A stretch of DNA of 64,000 nt from an uncultured Eubacteriales bacterium (GCA_949001935.1 CARJLX010000004.1:1-64000), one strand, 5' to 3'. Positions 43,290 through 53,927 are shown, counted from the first letter of the stretch. Program-made: numbers and translations. Notes: generated by a model from the sequence alone, not told the origin.

Positions 43290-43874
43290 ATGACCTTTAT
43301 TAAAAATTTACTTTTATATATATCGGCGTTTATGCCTATGTATATTTTAATTTTGATTAAACTGATTGTTGAGATATTTAACGACAATCTTCATTTTAAT
43401 GTTTTGAACACTCTTAATCTTGTTACACTTATTTCGCTTATCTCTCTTGGCGTTATTGGGCTTATTTGGAACATTCACTTTGAAAAAGAAAAATCAAAAG
43501 AAATCATTATTTTAGAAAAGAAAAACATCACTGACCAACATTTTTTAGGTTATTTTTCGCTATTTGTCTTTTTTGCTATTCCACTTGATCTTGCCAATAT
43601 GAGCAATTACTGTATCTATGTTGCTATTTTAATTTTAATAGGAATTGTTTATATTAATAACTCACTTTACTATATAAATCCCCTTCTAAACATTTTGGGT
43701 TATAACTTTTATACAATTACCTACCGCGAAAAAGACAGCAATGAACAGCGAACTGCCAAGATTTTTTATCGTGGAACACTTATTCTTGAAAACAAAACAT
43801 ATTGGGTAAAACTAAAAAATATCAACTTTGCTTTTATAGATAAAAAACCAAATATAAAAAAAGATAAGTTTTAG
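43290..43874 (+). CDS. KwaA-like four-span membrane protein (Kiwa defence component?)
   Basis: In this 194-residue protein four membrane segments lie at about residues 5-27, 44-62, 84-103 and 107-126. Between and after them are KKNITDQHFLGYFSLFVFF and YINPLLNILGYNFYTIT, a pattern I associate with KwaA, the membrane sensor of the Kiwa anti-phage system. KwaB (DUF4868) is not adjacent; the next gene is gtrA on the other strand, with which it overlaps by 4 nt tail to tail. No good ribosome site precedes the ATG. Assignment is tentative. Confidence 0.55.
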   Translation: MTFIKNLLLYISAFMPMYILILIKLIVEIFNDNLHFNVLNTLNLVTLISLISLGVIGLIWNIHFEKEKSKEIIILEKKNITDQHFLGYFSLFVFFAIPLDLANMSNYCIYVAILILIGIVYINNSLYYINPLLNILGYNFYTITYREKDSNEQRTAKIFYRGTLILENKTYWVKLKNINFAFIDKKPNIKKDKF

Positions 43875-44488
43875 TTTTTATCTTTTTTTGTAATTACTGC
43901 TTCTTCAGCATTTCCGCCAGCTTTGTCAACTTGATTAAACTTATCGTTTTTAGTCTTAGCCTTTGCCAAATTATTCGTATTGATTGAATTACCAAACACA
44001 ATAAATCTATCGTATAAAAATTCAGTTACAAAATTGATAATCATTATAAATGGTGTAACAACAAGTTCTGGCCAACCTGCTCTAGTAGAAAGTAAGTGTG
44101 CCCCTGCAAGCGACATTGGTGTGAAAATTAAATAAAAGAAAAATACTAAAGTCATTGCAATTGGCACATTCTCGGCAGATTTGAAAGTGTATTTTCTATT
44201 AAAAGTGAAATTCCAAACAACCGAAGCAACTAAACCAATTAAATAAGCAAGCCAATAAAGTGGGAATTCTCCTTTATTATTAAGCCCAATAAGTTCAAGA
44301 ATGTAAGTTAAGCCAAGTTGAATAACCCCAGCCGATATTGAAAAAAGTGTAAACTTAACAACCTGCCATAAACTTTCTTTTGCAGCAGATTTTTGAGTTT
44401 TAACATTTAAATTTTCTTTATTAACATCCACATTATTTACAATCATAATTTGATTATTGTTTTTCTTTCTATCTTCTTTTTCTTCCAT
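43871..44488 (-). CDS. GtrA-family membrane protein
   Basis: The start is at the ATG at 44488 (AGGTGATTGGT site). After a charged 40-residue N-terminus, four membrane spans cover about residues 43-165. FTLFSISAGVIQLGLTYIL and VWNFTFNRKYTF match the GtrA signature, including the N-F-x-x-N-R-K/x-Y-x-F stretch. GtrA proteins act in export or flipping of lipid-linked sugars for surface glycans. The tail of about 35 residues is charged. No glycosyltransferase is next to it. Confidence 0.88.
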   Translation of the reverse strand: MEEKEDRKKNNNQIMIVNNVDVNKENLNVKTQKSAAKESLWQVVKFTLFSISAGVIQLGLTYILELIGLNNKGEFPLYWLAYLIGLVASVVWNFTFNRKYTFKSAENVPIAMTLVFFFYLIFTPMSLAGAHLLSTRAGWPELVVTPFIMIINFVTEFLYDRFIVFGNSINTNNLAKAKTKNDKFNQVDKAGGNAEEAVITKKDKN

Positions 44489-44573
44489 ACCAATCACCTA
44501 GAATATAATAACACAAGTTACGCAAAAATCCAAAAAAAACTACAAAATTTTGCAAAAAATTTTTATTTAATTA

Positions 44574-44602
44574 TTGACATCTTGCTCAAGTCGTGATAAT
44601 AT
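44574..44602 (+). promoter_or_regulatory. Promoter of the 179-aa hypothetical gene
   Basis: TTGACA (44574-44579) and TAATAT (44597-44602) are 17 nt apart. Confidence 0.85.
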
Positions 44603-44643
44603 ATTCTAGCACAAAAATTATAAGTATATAAGGAAGAAAAATT

Positions 44644-45183
44644 ATGAAAACAAAAACTACTTTTAAAAATCCATTACTAACATTATTAAAATACACAGCA
44701 AAAACAGTTGATGAAATTAGGGCATATAAACCATGCGTTTATCAAGAAGATAATTTAAGAAGAATAAAATTCTCAAAAAAATTTAGATATGTTTCTGGAA
44801 AACGCAAATCGCCTTTATATGTTGCTGCTGATAATTATAATAATCAAGGTTATGCTTATGTTTTAAAATCTTTTGATACAACTTTTTATTATATTGATAA
44901 AGATTTTGACCCTGTTCTTAGTGAAAAGAATGTCACTTCTGTTAAAGACTTATCAGAAGTAATTTTATCAGCACCTAGAAGCGTTTTGAAATATCTTTCT
45001 TTAGCAACTATTCAAAAAATTCATGATGAAACTTACTTTGAAATGACAACTAGCCAAAATGCTAACACTGAAACTTCCAGCCAATTTGATGTAATCGAAA
45101 AATTCATGAAAAAAAATCAATTATTTCAATCATTGACAGAAGGCCATCCACAAAAAATTGCAGATGTATCTATTAGTGCTTAA
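44644..45183 (+). CDS. Hypothetical protein, 179 aa
   Basis: The start follows AAGGAAGAAAAATT. The basic N-terminal half includes FRYVSGKRKSPLYVAADNYN, then beta-type sequence GYAYVLKSFDTTFYYID, and the C-terminal third is helical and hydrophilic. There is no signal peptide, membrane span or Cys motif. Its strong promoter suggests steady expression. Family not recognised. Confidence 0.72.
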   Translation: MKTKTTFKNPLLTLLKYTAKTVDEIRAYKPCVYQEDNLRRIKFSKKFRYVSGKRKSPLYVAADNYNNQGYAYVLKSFDTTFYYIDKDFDPVLSEKNVTSVKDLSEVILSAPRSVLKYLSLATIQKIHDETYFEMTTSQNANTETSSQFDVIEKFMKKNQLFQSLTEGHPQKIADVSISA

Positions 45184-45203
45184 AAAATTTCATAAAAAAG
45201 GTA

Positions 45204-45232
45204 TTGACAATCATTGTATTTTATGCTAAAAT
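45204..45232 (+). promoter_or_regulatory. Promoter of the riboswitch-lipoprotein unit
   Basis: TTGACA (45204-45209), a 17-nt spacer and extended TGC-TAAAAT (45227-45232). Transcription would begin near 45239, just before the aptamer. Confidence 0.9.
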
Positions 45233-45242
45233 ACATTTATAC

Positions 45243-45332
45243 AAAAAGGGAGTAGTCCTATTGTTTATAAGGCGTCAGTACGGCGTTTGCTCGCTTTATA
45301 AAGTGTTTACAAAAACATTGACAAGACTTTTT
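45243..45332 (+). ncRNA. yybP-ykoY-type (Mn2+) riboswitch aptamer
   Basis: The segment opens AAAAAGGGAGTAG and closes ACATTGACAAGACTTTTT, close to the conserved GGGGAGUAG ... CAUUGACGAGACCUUU ends of the yybP-ykoY class. AAAAAG pairs with CTTTTT as the basal stem, and the interior has GGCGTCAGTACGGCGTT as one arm. The class binds Mn2+ and usually turns on manganese exporters. It starts within about 5 nt of the predicted transcription start. Position and motif pair make this a confident call. Confidence 0.82.
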
Positions 45333-45363
45333 GGAGAAATCCAGAAGGTCTTGTTTTTATTTT
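45322..45363 (+). terminator. Riboswitch expression platform (terminator)
   Basis: CAAGAC...GTCTTG followed by TTTTTATTTT. The left arm is also the 3' side of the aptamer basal stem, so ligand binding should block the terminator (ON switch). CCAGAAGG (45341-45348) can also pair with CCTTCTGG (45366-45373), a possible antiterminator. Confidence 0.8.
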
Positions 45364-45410
45364 ACCCTTCTGGCATGAAAAATCTTATTTCATAAAAGGA
45401 GGGAAAGAAA

Positions 45411-45794
45411 ATGAAAAAAGGATTAGTAAAAGGTTTAACTTGTTTAGGTTTGGCTGGGGTTATGATTGGTGCAGTTGTAGGAATGAGTGGATGTGATAGA
45501 CACTATGAATACGATTATTCTAGTGATAGTAAAAAAACAATTTCTACATTACACAAAAATGTATATATCGTTGTAAAGGAAAATGATGTTTCAACGCTTC
45601 ATAAAGGAGATATTTGCACTGAACATCCAAGTGGCAGTGGTTCAAGTGATTCAGCCTATGCTCTTTTGAGATTTAATTGCGGTAAAGAAATTGGATCTAC
45701 AACATTCAATTTTTACCCTCAAACTCGCCCAGACGCAAGCAAATATAATGAAGTTTGTGAATGTGCCCACGAATGGATTTCGGAAAATAATTAG
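45411..45794 (+). CDS. Riboswitch-controlled lipoprotein A
   Basis: The 127-residue protein has a lipoprotein signal: a positive start, hydrophobic GLAGVMIGAVVG and lipobox MSGC with the lipidated Cys at about residue 27. The mature part has VYIVVKENDVSTLHKGDIC and a C-terminal CECAHEW. It is similar to the next gene (same leader, YIV..., TLHKG, DA-K-Y, C-x-C/C-x-x-C end), so they are tandem paralogues. The start follows AGGAGGGAAAGAAA. Function unknown; a role at the envelope linked to manganese is inferred from the riboswitch. Confidence 0.85.
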   Translation: MKKGLVKGLTCLGLAGVMIGAVVGMSGCDRHYEYDYSSDSKKTISTLHKNVYIVVKENDVSTLHKGDICTEHPSGSGSSDSAYALLRFNCGKEIGSTTFNFYPQTRPDASKYNEVCECAHEWISENN

Positions 45795-45807
45795 AGAGGA
45801 AAAGAAA

Positions 45808-46179
45808 ATGAAAGGATTTACTAAAAAATTGATGACTATTGGACTCGCAGGCATTATGCTTGGTGGTGTTGTAGGTTTGGCTGGATGTAGCAAAAATATA
45901 GATATTTCTGAAACCGAAAGATATTATTATACAATTAAAAAAGATATTTATATCGTGCATTATGAAAATAAAACTGCAACGCTTCACAAAGGAAACCTTG
46001 TGGTAGAAAAAGAGGCTTCAGGTTATTCAAGTGTTAGTTTAACACCAGTTTTGAAATTAAACTGTAACCCTGAAGGAATACCAACCTATCTTTACAATCC
46101 ATACGACACAAAACCTGATGCAAATAAATATACAGATATTTGTGATGAGTGCTTTAAAATTTTTGAAAAACAAAATTAA
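45808..46179 (+). CDS. Riboswitch-controlled lipoprotein B
   Basis: The start is the ATG at 45808 with AGAGAGGAAAAGAAA. The 123-residue protein has lipobox LAGC (Cys at about residue 27). It shares with its neighbour the leader GLAGIMLGGVVG, the core KDIYIVHYENKTATLHKGN, the D-A-N-K-Y turn and a C-terminal CDECFKIF. The genes are 13 nt apart and share one promoter and riboswitch. The paired Cys near the end could bind metal. Family not recognised. Confidence 0.85.
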   Translation: MKGFTKKLMTIGLAGIMLGGVVGLAGCSKNIDISETERYYYTIKKDIYIVHYENKTATLHKGNLVVEKEASGYSSVSLTPVLKLNCNPEGIPTYLYNPYDTKPDANKYTDICDECFKIFEKQN

Positions 46180-46185
46180 TTATTA

Positions 46186-46215
46186 AAAGATTGCTTTATA
46201 GCAGTCTTTTTTATT
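46186..46215 (+). terminator. Terminator of the lipoprotein pair
   Basis: AAGATTGCT/AGCAGTCTT followed by six T. Confidence 0.85.
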
Positions 46216-46245
46216 GCTTAAATTTCAAGAAAAAGGTTTAAATGC

Positions 46246-46274
46246 TTGCTTTTTCCTATATAATTATATATAAT
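46246..46274 (+). promoter_or_regulatory. Promoter of gyrB
   Basis: TTGCTT (46246-46251) and TATAAT (46269-46274) are 17 nt apart, in a very AT-rich stretch before the gene. Confidence 0.65.
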
Positions 46275-46300
46275 ATATTATATTAATATATATGGGGTGA

Positions 46301-48295
<1,995 letters not shown>

Positions 48296-48310
48296 GCAAA
48301 CTTAGTTTGC
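48296..48310 (+). repeat. Stop-abutting hairpin after gyrB
   Basis: GCAAAC-TTA-GTTTGC starts immediately after the TAG stop and is followed by ATCAGTGTC. A second relative containing CAGGCAAATGCTGGGCGAC occurs about 50 nt later. Confidence 0.55.
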
Positions 48311-48443
48311 ATCAGTGTCTTATAAACAGACAACAAAAGCAAGATTTATTCGGTCTTGGTCAGGCAAATGCTGGGCGACTGTCTTAAAGCAAATTTAAAA
48401 GTCAAACTTTATTTGGTCATGGCTATAAAACAAAGGAGAAAAA

Positions 48444-48752
48444 ATGGAGACATTAGGAAATGTTCTACTTGCAATAGTTTCAATCTGCACATTTATTTCT
48501 TTCTTTCCACAAATCGTTAAATATTTACGCACTAAAAAAGCACAAGATTTAAGTATTTGGTCTTGGGTATTGTGGGTTGTCAGTTCGCTTTCTTACACCC
48601 TTTACGCAGTGCTTTGCACAAACACAATCATGCTTATTTTTGAAACTTCAATGGAACTGTTATTCTGCGTTATAATTTTGATTTGCTCTATTGTTTTTAG
48701 AAAAAAGAAAGCGCCTCAACAAGATGCAGATAATAAAGAAAATAATATTTGA
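48444..48752 (+). CDS. SemiSWEET/PQ-loop family transporter
   Basis: The 102-residue protein has three membrane spans. The first ends in SFFPQIVKYLRTKKAQDLSI, the P-Q motif and the K-x-A/S-x-D/G-L-S/S-x-W sequence of SemiSWEETs, which dimerise to move small sugars or other solutes. The C-terminal tail is Lys/Asp-rich. The start follows AAAGGAGAAAA. It is inserted between gyrB and gyrA, an unusual place. Substrate unknown. Confidence 0.9.
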   Translation: METLGNVLLAIVSICTFISFFPQIVKYLRTKKAQDLSIWSWVLWVVSSLSYTLYAVLCTNTIMLIFETSMELLFCVIILICSIVFRKKKAPQQDADNKENNI

Positions 48753-48795
48753 TTAATCTTTTCTTTTGCGAAAGCAAAAAGAAATGTTAATAAAT

Positions 48796-48829
48796 TTCTT
48801 TTGCTTCTTTTCTTTAAAAGAAAAGAAGA
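48796..48829. repeat. Dispersed palindrome copy 8
   Basis: TTTCTTTTG then CTTCTTTTCTTT/AAAGAAAAGAAG, with the palindrome 18 nt before the gyrA start. A separate AAGCAAAAAGAAA block sits just upstream. Confidence 0.75.
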
Positions 48830-48846
48830 TAAAAACGGAGTATATT

Positions 48847-51438
48847 ATGGACAAAAACGAAAAGAAACCGCTTAGCGAAATGTTTCATGAAACCAAAATT
48901 GAAAAGATAGACACTGTGGACAACCTTAAGAGGTCGTTTATTTCCTACGCAATGGCAGTTAATATCTCGCGTGCCATCCCAGATGTTAGAGATGGCTTAA
49001 AACCAGTTCATAGACGTATCCTTTTTGGTATGGGTGAAATGAACAATTTTTACGATAAACCAACTAAGAAGTCGGCAAGAATTGTGGGTGAAGTTATGGG
49101 TAAATTCCACCCTCATGGCGACAGCTCTGTTTATGATGCTCTCGTAAGACTTGCTCAAGACTTTTCTATTCGTTATCCACTCGTGGATGGTCAAGGTAAC
49201 TTTGGATCTGTTGATGGTGACCCTCCTGCTGCTTCTCGTTATACAGAAGCAAGACTTGCTAAAATTGCAGGCCTTATGCTTGAGGATATAGATAAAAATA
49301 CAGTAAACTTTTCTCCTAACTTTGATAATACTTTGGAAGAGCCTGATGTTCTTCCTGCAAAGTTCCCTAACCTCCTTGTAAACGGTGCGGATGGTATCGC
49401 AGTTGGTATGGCTACAAATATTCCACCTCATAACTTAACAGAAGTTTTAAATGGGTTAGAGGCTTTAATTGATAACCCTGATATCGACATTGACGAACTT
49501 ATCAAATATATTCCAGCTCCTGACTACCCTACTGGCGGTATCATTATGGGTAGAACTGCAGTTAAACATGCATACAAAACAGGTCGTGGTGGTATTGTTG
49601 TTCGTGGTCGTGCCGAAATCGAAGAAACTTCTTCTGGTAGACAAAGAATTATTATCACAGAACTTCCTTATCAGGTAAATAAGGAACAGTTCATCTTGCA
49701 AATGGTTGACCTTGTTAAAAACAAACGCGTTGAAGGAATTGCAGATATCAAAGAAGAGTCTGACCGTGACGGAATGCGTGTTGTTGTTGACATTAAGAAA
49801 GACGCAAATGCACAAGTTGTTTTAAATGCATTATATAAGCATACCCAACTTCAAAAAGGTTCTGGTATTATTTTCCTTGCAATCGTAGATAAAACTCCAA
49901 AAATTTGCAATTTGAAGGAAATGCTTTATTACTATCTTGAACATCAAAAAGAAGTTTTACGCCGTAAGACTGAATTTGATCTTGCTAAAGCTCAAGAGCG
50001 TGAACACATTGTTAAAGGTCTAGTTATCGCACTCGCAAACATAGATGAAGTTATTCGCGTAATCAAATCTGCTGACGATAAAGCTGATGCCTGCGTAAAA
50101 CTTTGTGAAAACTTTGAACTTGATGAAATCCAAGCTAATGCTATTCTAGAAATGAAGCTTTCTAAACTTGCAAAACTTGAGGTTGAAAAACTTAACGAAG
50201 AATTACGCGAACTTGAAGCACTAATTGCAGACCTCACTGACATTTTAGCTAAACCAGAACGCATTTTACAAATTCTTAAAGAAGGCTTTGAAGAAATTAA
50301 GAAAAATTATGGTGATGCTAGAAAAACTGAAATCTCACTTGACGCTGGCGGCATAGATATTGCCGACCTTATCGAAAAGGAAGATGTTGTTATTTCAATG
50401 ACTCATGAAGGCTATATTAAGCGTATGTCTACTAGTGAATATAAAGCTCAACATCGTGGTGGTGTTGGAATAACCGCTCATAAAACCAAGGAAGAGGACT
50501 TTATCGAGCAAATGTTTATCACAAACACTCATGATGACTTACTCTTCTTTACAACTTTTGGAAAAGTTTACAATATAAAAGCATATGAAGTTCCTGAGGC
50601 TCAACGCACAGCTAAGGGAAGAGCGATTATCAATCTTCTTCAACTTTCCCCTGAAGAAAAAGTTACCACTATTATTCCAGTCGGAGAACATATTTGTGGC
50701 AACCTTGTTATGGCTACAAAATATGGACTTATTAAAAAGACTAAATTCTCAGAATTCTCTTCTATTAGAAAAGTTGGAAAGATTGCAATCAAACTTGTGG
50801 AAGGCGATAGTCTTATTGGCGTTGCTCAAAGTGACGGCGATGACGATATCCTTGTTGCAAGCCGCGAAGGAAAATGTATTCGTTTCAGTGAAAAAGATGT
50901 GAGAGAAATGGGTCGTGACAGCCAAGGCGTTCGCAGTTTGAAACTTGGCAAAAACGATTATATTGTTGAAATGTGTGTTGTAAAGGCCGGAGATAATGCA
51001 GAAAAAGACGCACAAATCATCACAATCACTGACAATGGCTACGGCAAGCGCAGCAGTGTAAATGAATATAGACTACAATCTCGTGGCGGAATGGGCGTCA
51101 AGGCCGGCATATTCAATGAAAAAACCGGCAGACTTGTTGCACTAAAACAAGTTGTTGATGACAGCGACATAATGCTTATAGCAGACAATGGCGTAATCAT
51201 CCGCACCCCTCTTGATGACATCAGCTGGCTTTCAAGAGTTAGCCAAGGTGTACGCATAATGAAACTTAAAAACGAAGCCAAGATTGTTTCAGTTGCAATC
51301 ACCGCCAAAGAAGAGGAAGACAGCGAAGCTGAAACTAATAACAGCGAAGCGACTTCTGTTGGAAACGATGAAATTGACGAAAACGAAATAACTGTAAATG
51401 TTAACACAACTGAAGTTGATGACGACAAAAAAGAATAA
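48847..51438 (+). CDS. gyrA: DNA gyrase subunit A
   Basis: The start is the ATG at 48847 with an ACGGAG site; the earlier in-frame ATG lies in the repeat. The 863-residue protein has the breakage-reunion domain: SYAMAVNISRAIPDVRDGLKP, the quinolone region around HPHGDSSVYDALVRLAQ and the active Tyr in AASRYTEARL. Then come the coiled-coil, the GyrA box QRRGG-equivalent QHRGGVG (GAQHRGG context) and a beta-pinwheel C-domain. The C-terminal tail is acidic. It forms gyrase with GyrB. Confidence 0.96.
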   Translation: MDKNEKKPLSEMFHETKIEKIDTVDNLKRSFISYAMAVNISRAIPDVRDGLKPVHRRILFGMGEMNNFYDKPTKKSARIVGEVMGKFHPHGDSSVYDALVRLAQDFSIRYPLVDGQGNFGSVDGDPPAASRYTEARLAKIAGLMLEDIDKNTVNFSPNFDNTLEEPDVLPAKFPNLLVNGADGIAVGMATNIPPHNLTEVLNGLEALIDNPDIDIDELIKYIPAPDYPTGGIIMGRTAVKHAYKTGRGGIVVRGRAEIEETSSGRQRIIITELPYQVNKEQFILQMVDLVKNKRVEGIADIKEESDRDGMRVVVDIKKDANAQVVLNALYKHTQLQKGSGIIFLAIVDKTPKICNLKEMLYYYLEHQKEVLRRKTEFDLAKAQEREHIVKGLVIALANIDEVIRVIKSADDKADACVKLCENFELDEIQANAILEMKLSKLAKLEVEKLNEELRELEALIADLTDILAKPERILQILKEGFEEIKKNYGDARKTEISLDAGGIDIADLIEKEDVVISMTHEGYIKRMSTSEYKAQHRGGVGITAHKTKEEDFIEQMFITNTHDDLLFFTTFGKVYNIKAYEVPEAQRTAKGRAIINLLQLSPEEKVTTIIPVGEHICGNLVMATKYGLIKKTKFSEFSSIRKVGKIAIKLVEGDSLIGVAQSDGDDDILVASREGKCIRFSEKDVREMGRDSQGVRSLKLGKNDYIVEMCVVKAGDNAEKDAQIITITDNGYGKRSSVNEYRLQSRGGMGVKAGIFNEKTGRLVALKQVVDDSDIMLIADNGVIIRTPLDDISWLSRVSQGVRIMKLKNEAKIVSVAITAKEEEDSEAETNNSEATSVGNDEIDENEITVNVNTTEVDDDKKE

Positions 51439-51449
51439 TAAGATTTTAA

Positions 51450-51477
51450 AGGCAACTCTCAAAACTTTGAGGGTTGC
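51450..51477 (+). repeat. Hairpin after gyrA
   Basis: GGCAACTCTCAA/TTGAGGGTTGCC, a 12-bp stem with one G-T pair and a 4-nt loop, about 11 nt after the stop. It lacks a T-run but contains the GCAAC/GTTGC theme. Confidence 0.6.
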
Positions 51478-51525
51478 CAACCTCTTATCCCCTAACACTT
51501 GCACCAAAGAATAAGGAGGAAAAAT

Positions 51526-53586
51526 ATGGACAAGAAAGAATTAGAACATTTGAGTAGAACCTTACAAGGTTTAGACAATACTTCAAACGAGTTAGCTCAA
51601 AAAATTCAAAAAAATAAACAAACTGTTGAAAAAGATAGAACTTATATTGCAGATAATTATTATGAACTTTCTAAAGGTGATAATCTAATTCGCTATTATA
51701 CAGAACTTAGCGAACTTGATGATACTTTAACTAATCAAGAAAAAGAATTTTCAAAACTGCGAAAACAGCGACAAACTCCATATTTTGCACGCTTTGATTT
51801 TACTCCTGATGGACAAACAGAAGCCGAAAAGATTTATCTTGGACTTGCTACCATTGTCGACAAAGATGAAATTTATGTATATGACTGGCGTGCTCCTATT
51901 TCCTCTATGTATTACGACTTTGGGCTTGGTAGGGGTTTTTATTATGTTGACCGCAAGGCAACGGCTGGCGAAATAACCTTAAAACGCCAATATAAAATCG
52001 AAAACGGAGTCTTAAAATCTTATTTCGATACCAACCTTGCAATTGAAGACGAAATTTTACGTGACATTTTAAGCAAAAACACCTCTGTCAAAATGAAACA
52101 AATTGTTTCAACTATACAAAAAGAACAAAACAAAATCGTTCGTAGCGAAGAATATGATCATCTTCTTGTTCAAGGCGTGGCAGGTTCTGGAAAAACTTCA
52201 ATTGCCCTCCACCGTGCTGCTTACTTACTTTATAGACACAGAAAAACTTTAAAGAGTGAAGATATTCTTATCATCTCGCCTAATAATATTTTTTCAAGTT
52301 ATATAAGTGATGTTTTACCAGAGCTTGGTGAGGACAACTTAGTTGAAACCACTTTTGCACAAATTGCATCTGCAGAGCTTAAAAAACCAATGCAAACACG
52401 AGAAGAAATGCTAGACGAAATTGCTACAAACCCTAAGCAAGAAACCTTGAATGAAATATCTTTTAAATCTAGTTTTGAATATTTAGATGAACTTCTTAAC
52501 TTCTTAAACGGCGACCTTGCAGACACCTTCACTCCTCAAACTTTAAGATTTGTGACTAAAATTGATGATGAAGGCAATATCTTAGAAAAGATTGAATTTC
52601 CTGAAGAACAAACAAGAAAGCTTTTCTTTGATACATTTAAAACTTATTCTATATTCGATCGAATTAACAAAATAGCTTGGCAATACGCAATGGTGTTCAC
52701 AACTCAACGACATTATAATAAAGACCAAAATCGAGGCCTTAAAGCCCGTTTTACCAAAATCCTATATAATTTTCTACCTATCAATGATGTTGATAAAATA
52801 TTTGAAATCTTTTTAACCCGAATGGGCTTAAGAATAAATAAAAAAGATAGAGTACTTTATATGGACAAAGGCGCAATGCTGCTCATAAAACATTTCTTAT
52901 ATGGATTTAATCATGATTTCTCGGCAAAATACCTTATTATAGATGAATGTCAAGACTTCACACCTGTTGACCTTTATATGTTCAAAAAACTTTGGCCTTG
53001 TCCAAGTATTCTCCTAGGCGATATAAATCAATGTATAGAGAAATGCCTTCCAGAGGATTATAACTCACGCGTTGCCAAACTTTGGGGGAGCGAATATGTT
53101 GAACTTAGCAAAACATATCGTTCAACCAAGCAAATTGCTCAGTTTGCTCATAACATGCTTGGCTTAAAAAATATTGAATATGTAAATCGTGATGGTCAAG
53201 AGCCAAAAATTATTAAATCTAGTGTTAAAAACATACAAAACGATATTGCTGACCTTATAGATAAAGAATGTGCTGAATTTGAACATGTTGCTATCATATG
53301 CAAATGCAAACAAGAAGCAAAAACTCTAGCAAAACTACTTAAAGGAAAGATTAATTTCAAATATATCGAAAATCCAGAAGATTATAATAATAAAGTTCTT
53401 TTAACTACTTGTGCCACAGCTAAAGGCATTGAGTTTGACGCAGTTATAATCCCTTATGCTAACAAAGAAAACTACAAAAACAATCTTGATAAAAACATAA
53501 TGTATGTTTCATCAACAAGAGCTTTGCATAAATTATTCTTTATTGCAACCGAAGAGCCTAGCGAGTTCTTAAGAAATCTTAAATAA
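51526..53586 (+). CDS. helD: HelD-like UvrD/Rep-family ATPase
   Basis: The start at 51526 follows AATAAGGAGGAAAAAT. The 686-residue protein has an N-terminal coiled-coil arm (residues 1-75, ELEHLSRTLQGLDNTSNELA), then YVYDWRAPISSMYYDF, Walker A GVAGSGKTSIALHRAA (about 217-232), Walker B-type IDECQDF, and the late helicase motifs KTYRSTKQIA and YVSSTRA. HelD recycles stalled RNA polymerase using ATP. The coiled-coil and short length fit HelD rather than UvrD or PcrA. Confidence 0.92.
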   Translation: MDKKELEHLSRTLQGLDNTSNELAQKIQKNKQTVEKDRTYIADNYYELSKGDNLIRYYTELSELDDTLTNQEKEFSKLRKQRQTPYFARFDFTPDGQTEAEKIYLGLATIVDKDEIYVYDWRAPISSMYYDFGLGRGFYYVDRKATAGEITLKRQYKIENGVLKSYFDTNLAIEDEILRDILSKNTSVKMKQIVSTIQKEQNKIVRSEEYDHLLVQGVAGSGKTSIALHRAAYLLYRHRKTLKSEDILIISPNNIFSSYISDVLPELGEDNLVETTFAQIASAELKKPMQTREEMLDEIATNPKQETLNEISFKSSFEYLDELLNFLNGDLADTFTPQTLRFVTKIDDEGNILEKIEFPEEQTRKLFFDTFKTYSIFDRINKIAWQYAMVFTTQRHYNKDQNRGLKARFTKILYNFLPINDVDKIFEIFLTRMGLRINKKDRVLYMDKGAMLLIKHFLYGFNHDFSAKYLIIDECQDFTPVDLYMFKKLWPCPSILLGDINQCIEKCLPEDYNSRVAKLWGSEYVELSKTYRSTKQIAQFAHNMLGLKNIEYVNRDGQEPKIIKSSVKNIQNDIADLIDKECAEFEHVAIICKCKQEAKTLAKLLKGKINFKYIENPEDYNNKVLLTTCATAKGIEFDAVIIPYANKENYKNNLDKNIMYVSSTRALHKLFFIATEEPSEFLRNLK

Positions 53587-53599
53587 TATCACTTTTTTA

Positions 53600-53905
53600 A
53601 AAAACAAATAATTATGCATAAACCAAGGTAATTTTATAGTTATTTATGCATAAAATATTACACGCAAAAATCAAAGCAATTTTGTCAAGCAAAATGAGGT
53701 AATTTTTTACCACAATATATGGGACTAAAAGTTATGATTTAAGACAATTTTTGCAAAAATTCATGTGGAAATGTGGATAACTACCAAAAAAACACCCTAT
53801 TTAGGGTTAATATTCAACAAAATGTATAAAAATTAGCACAAATGTATAAATATTTACTTGTGGAAATGTGGATAACTGTTTGTGGTAAACTTTTATTAAA
53901 TTATC
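53600..53905. other. DnaA-box cluster in an AT-rich gap (candidate origin-type region)
   Basis: The 429-nt gap between helD and hisS holds two perfect DnaA boxes, TTATCCACA on the minus strand, inside an identical 19-bp direct repeat (53764-53782 and 53859-53877). It also has two one-mismatch boxes TTTACCACA (53708-53716 plus, 53881-53889 minus) and two TTATGCATAA palindromes (53615-53624 and 53643-53652). gyrB and gyrA are close by. It could be oriC or a DnaA-titration site. Neither dnaA nor dnaN is in the window, and the genes on both sides read the same way. Confidence 0.5.
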
Positions 53906-53927
53906 CTAAAAAACTTATACAAAACGC

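Noticed and set aside
48766..48846. Upstream start of gyrA
   Set aside because: The 27 extra codons run through a dispersed palindromic repeat; the ATG at 48847 has a ribosome site and matches the usual GyrA start.
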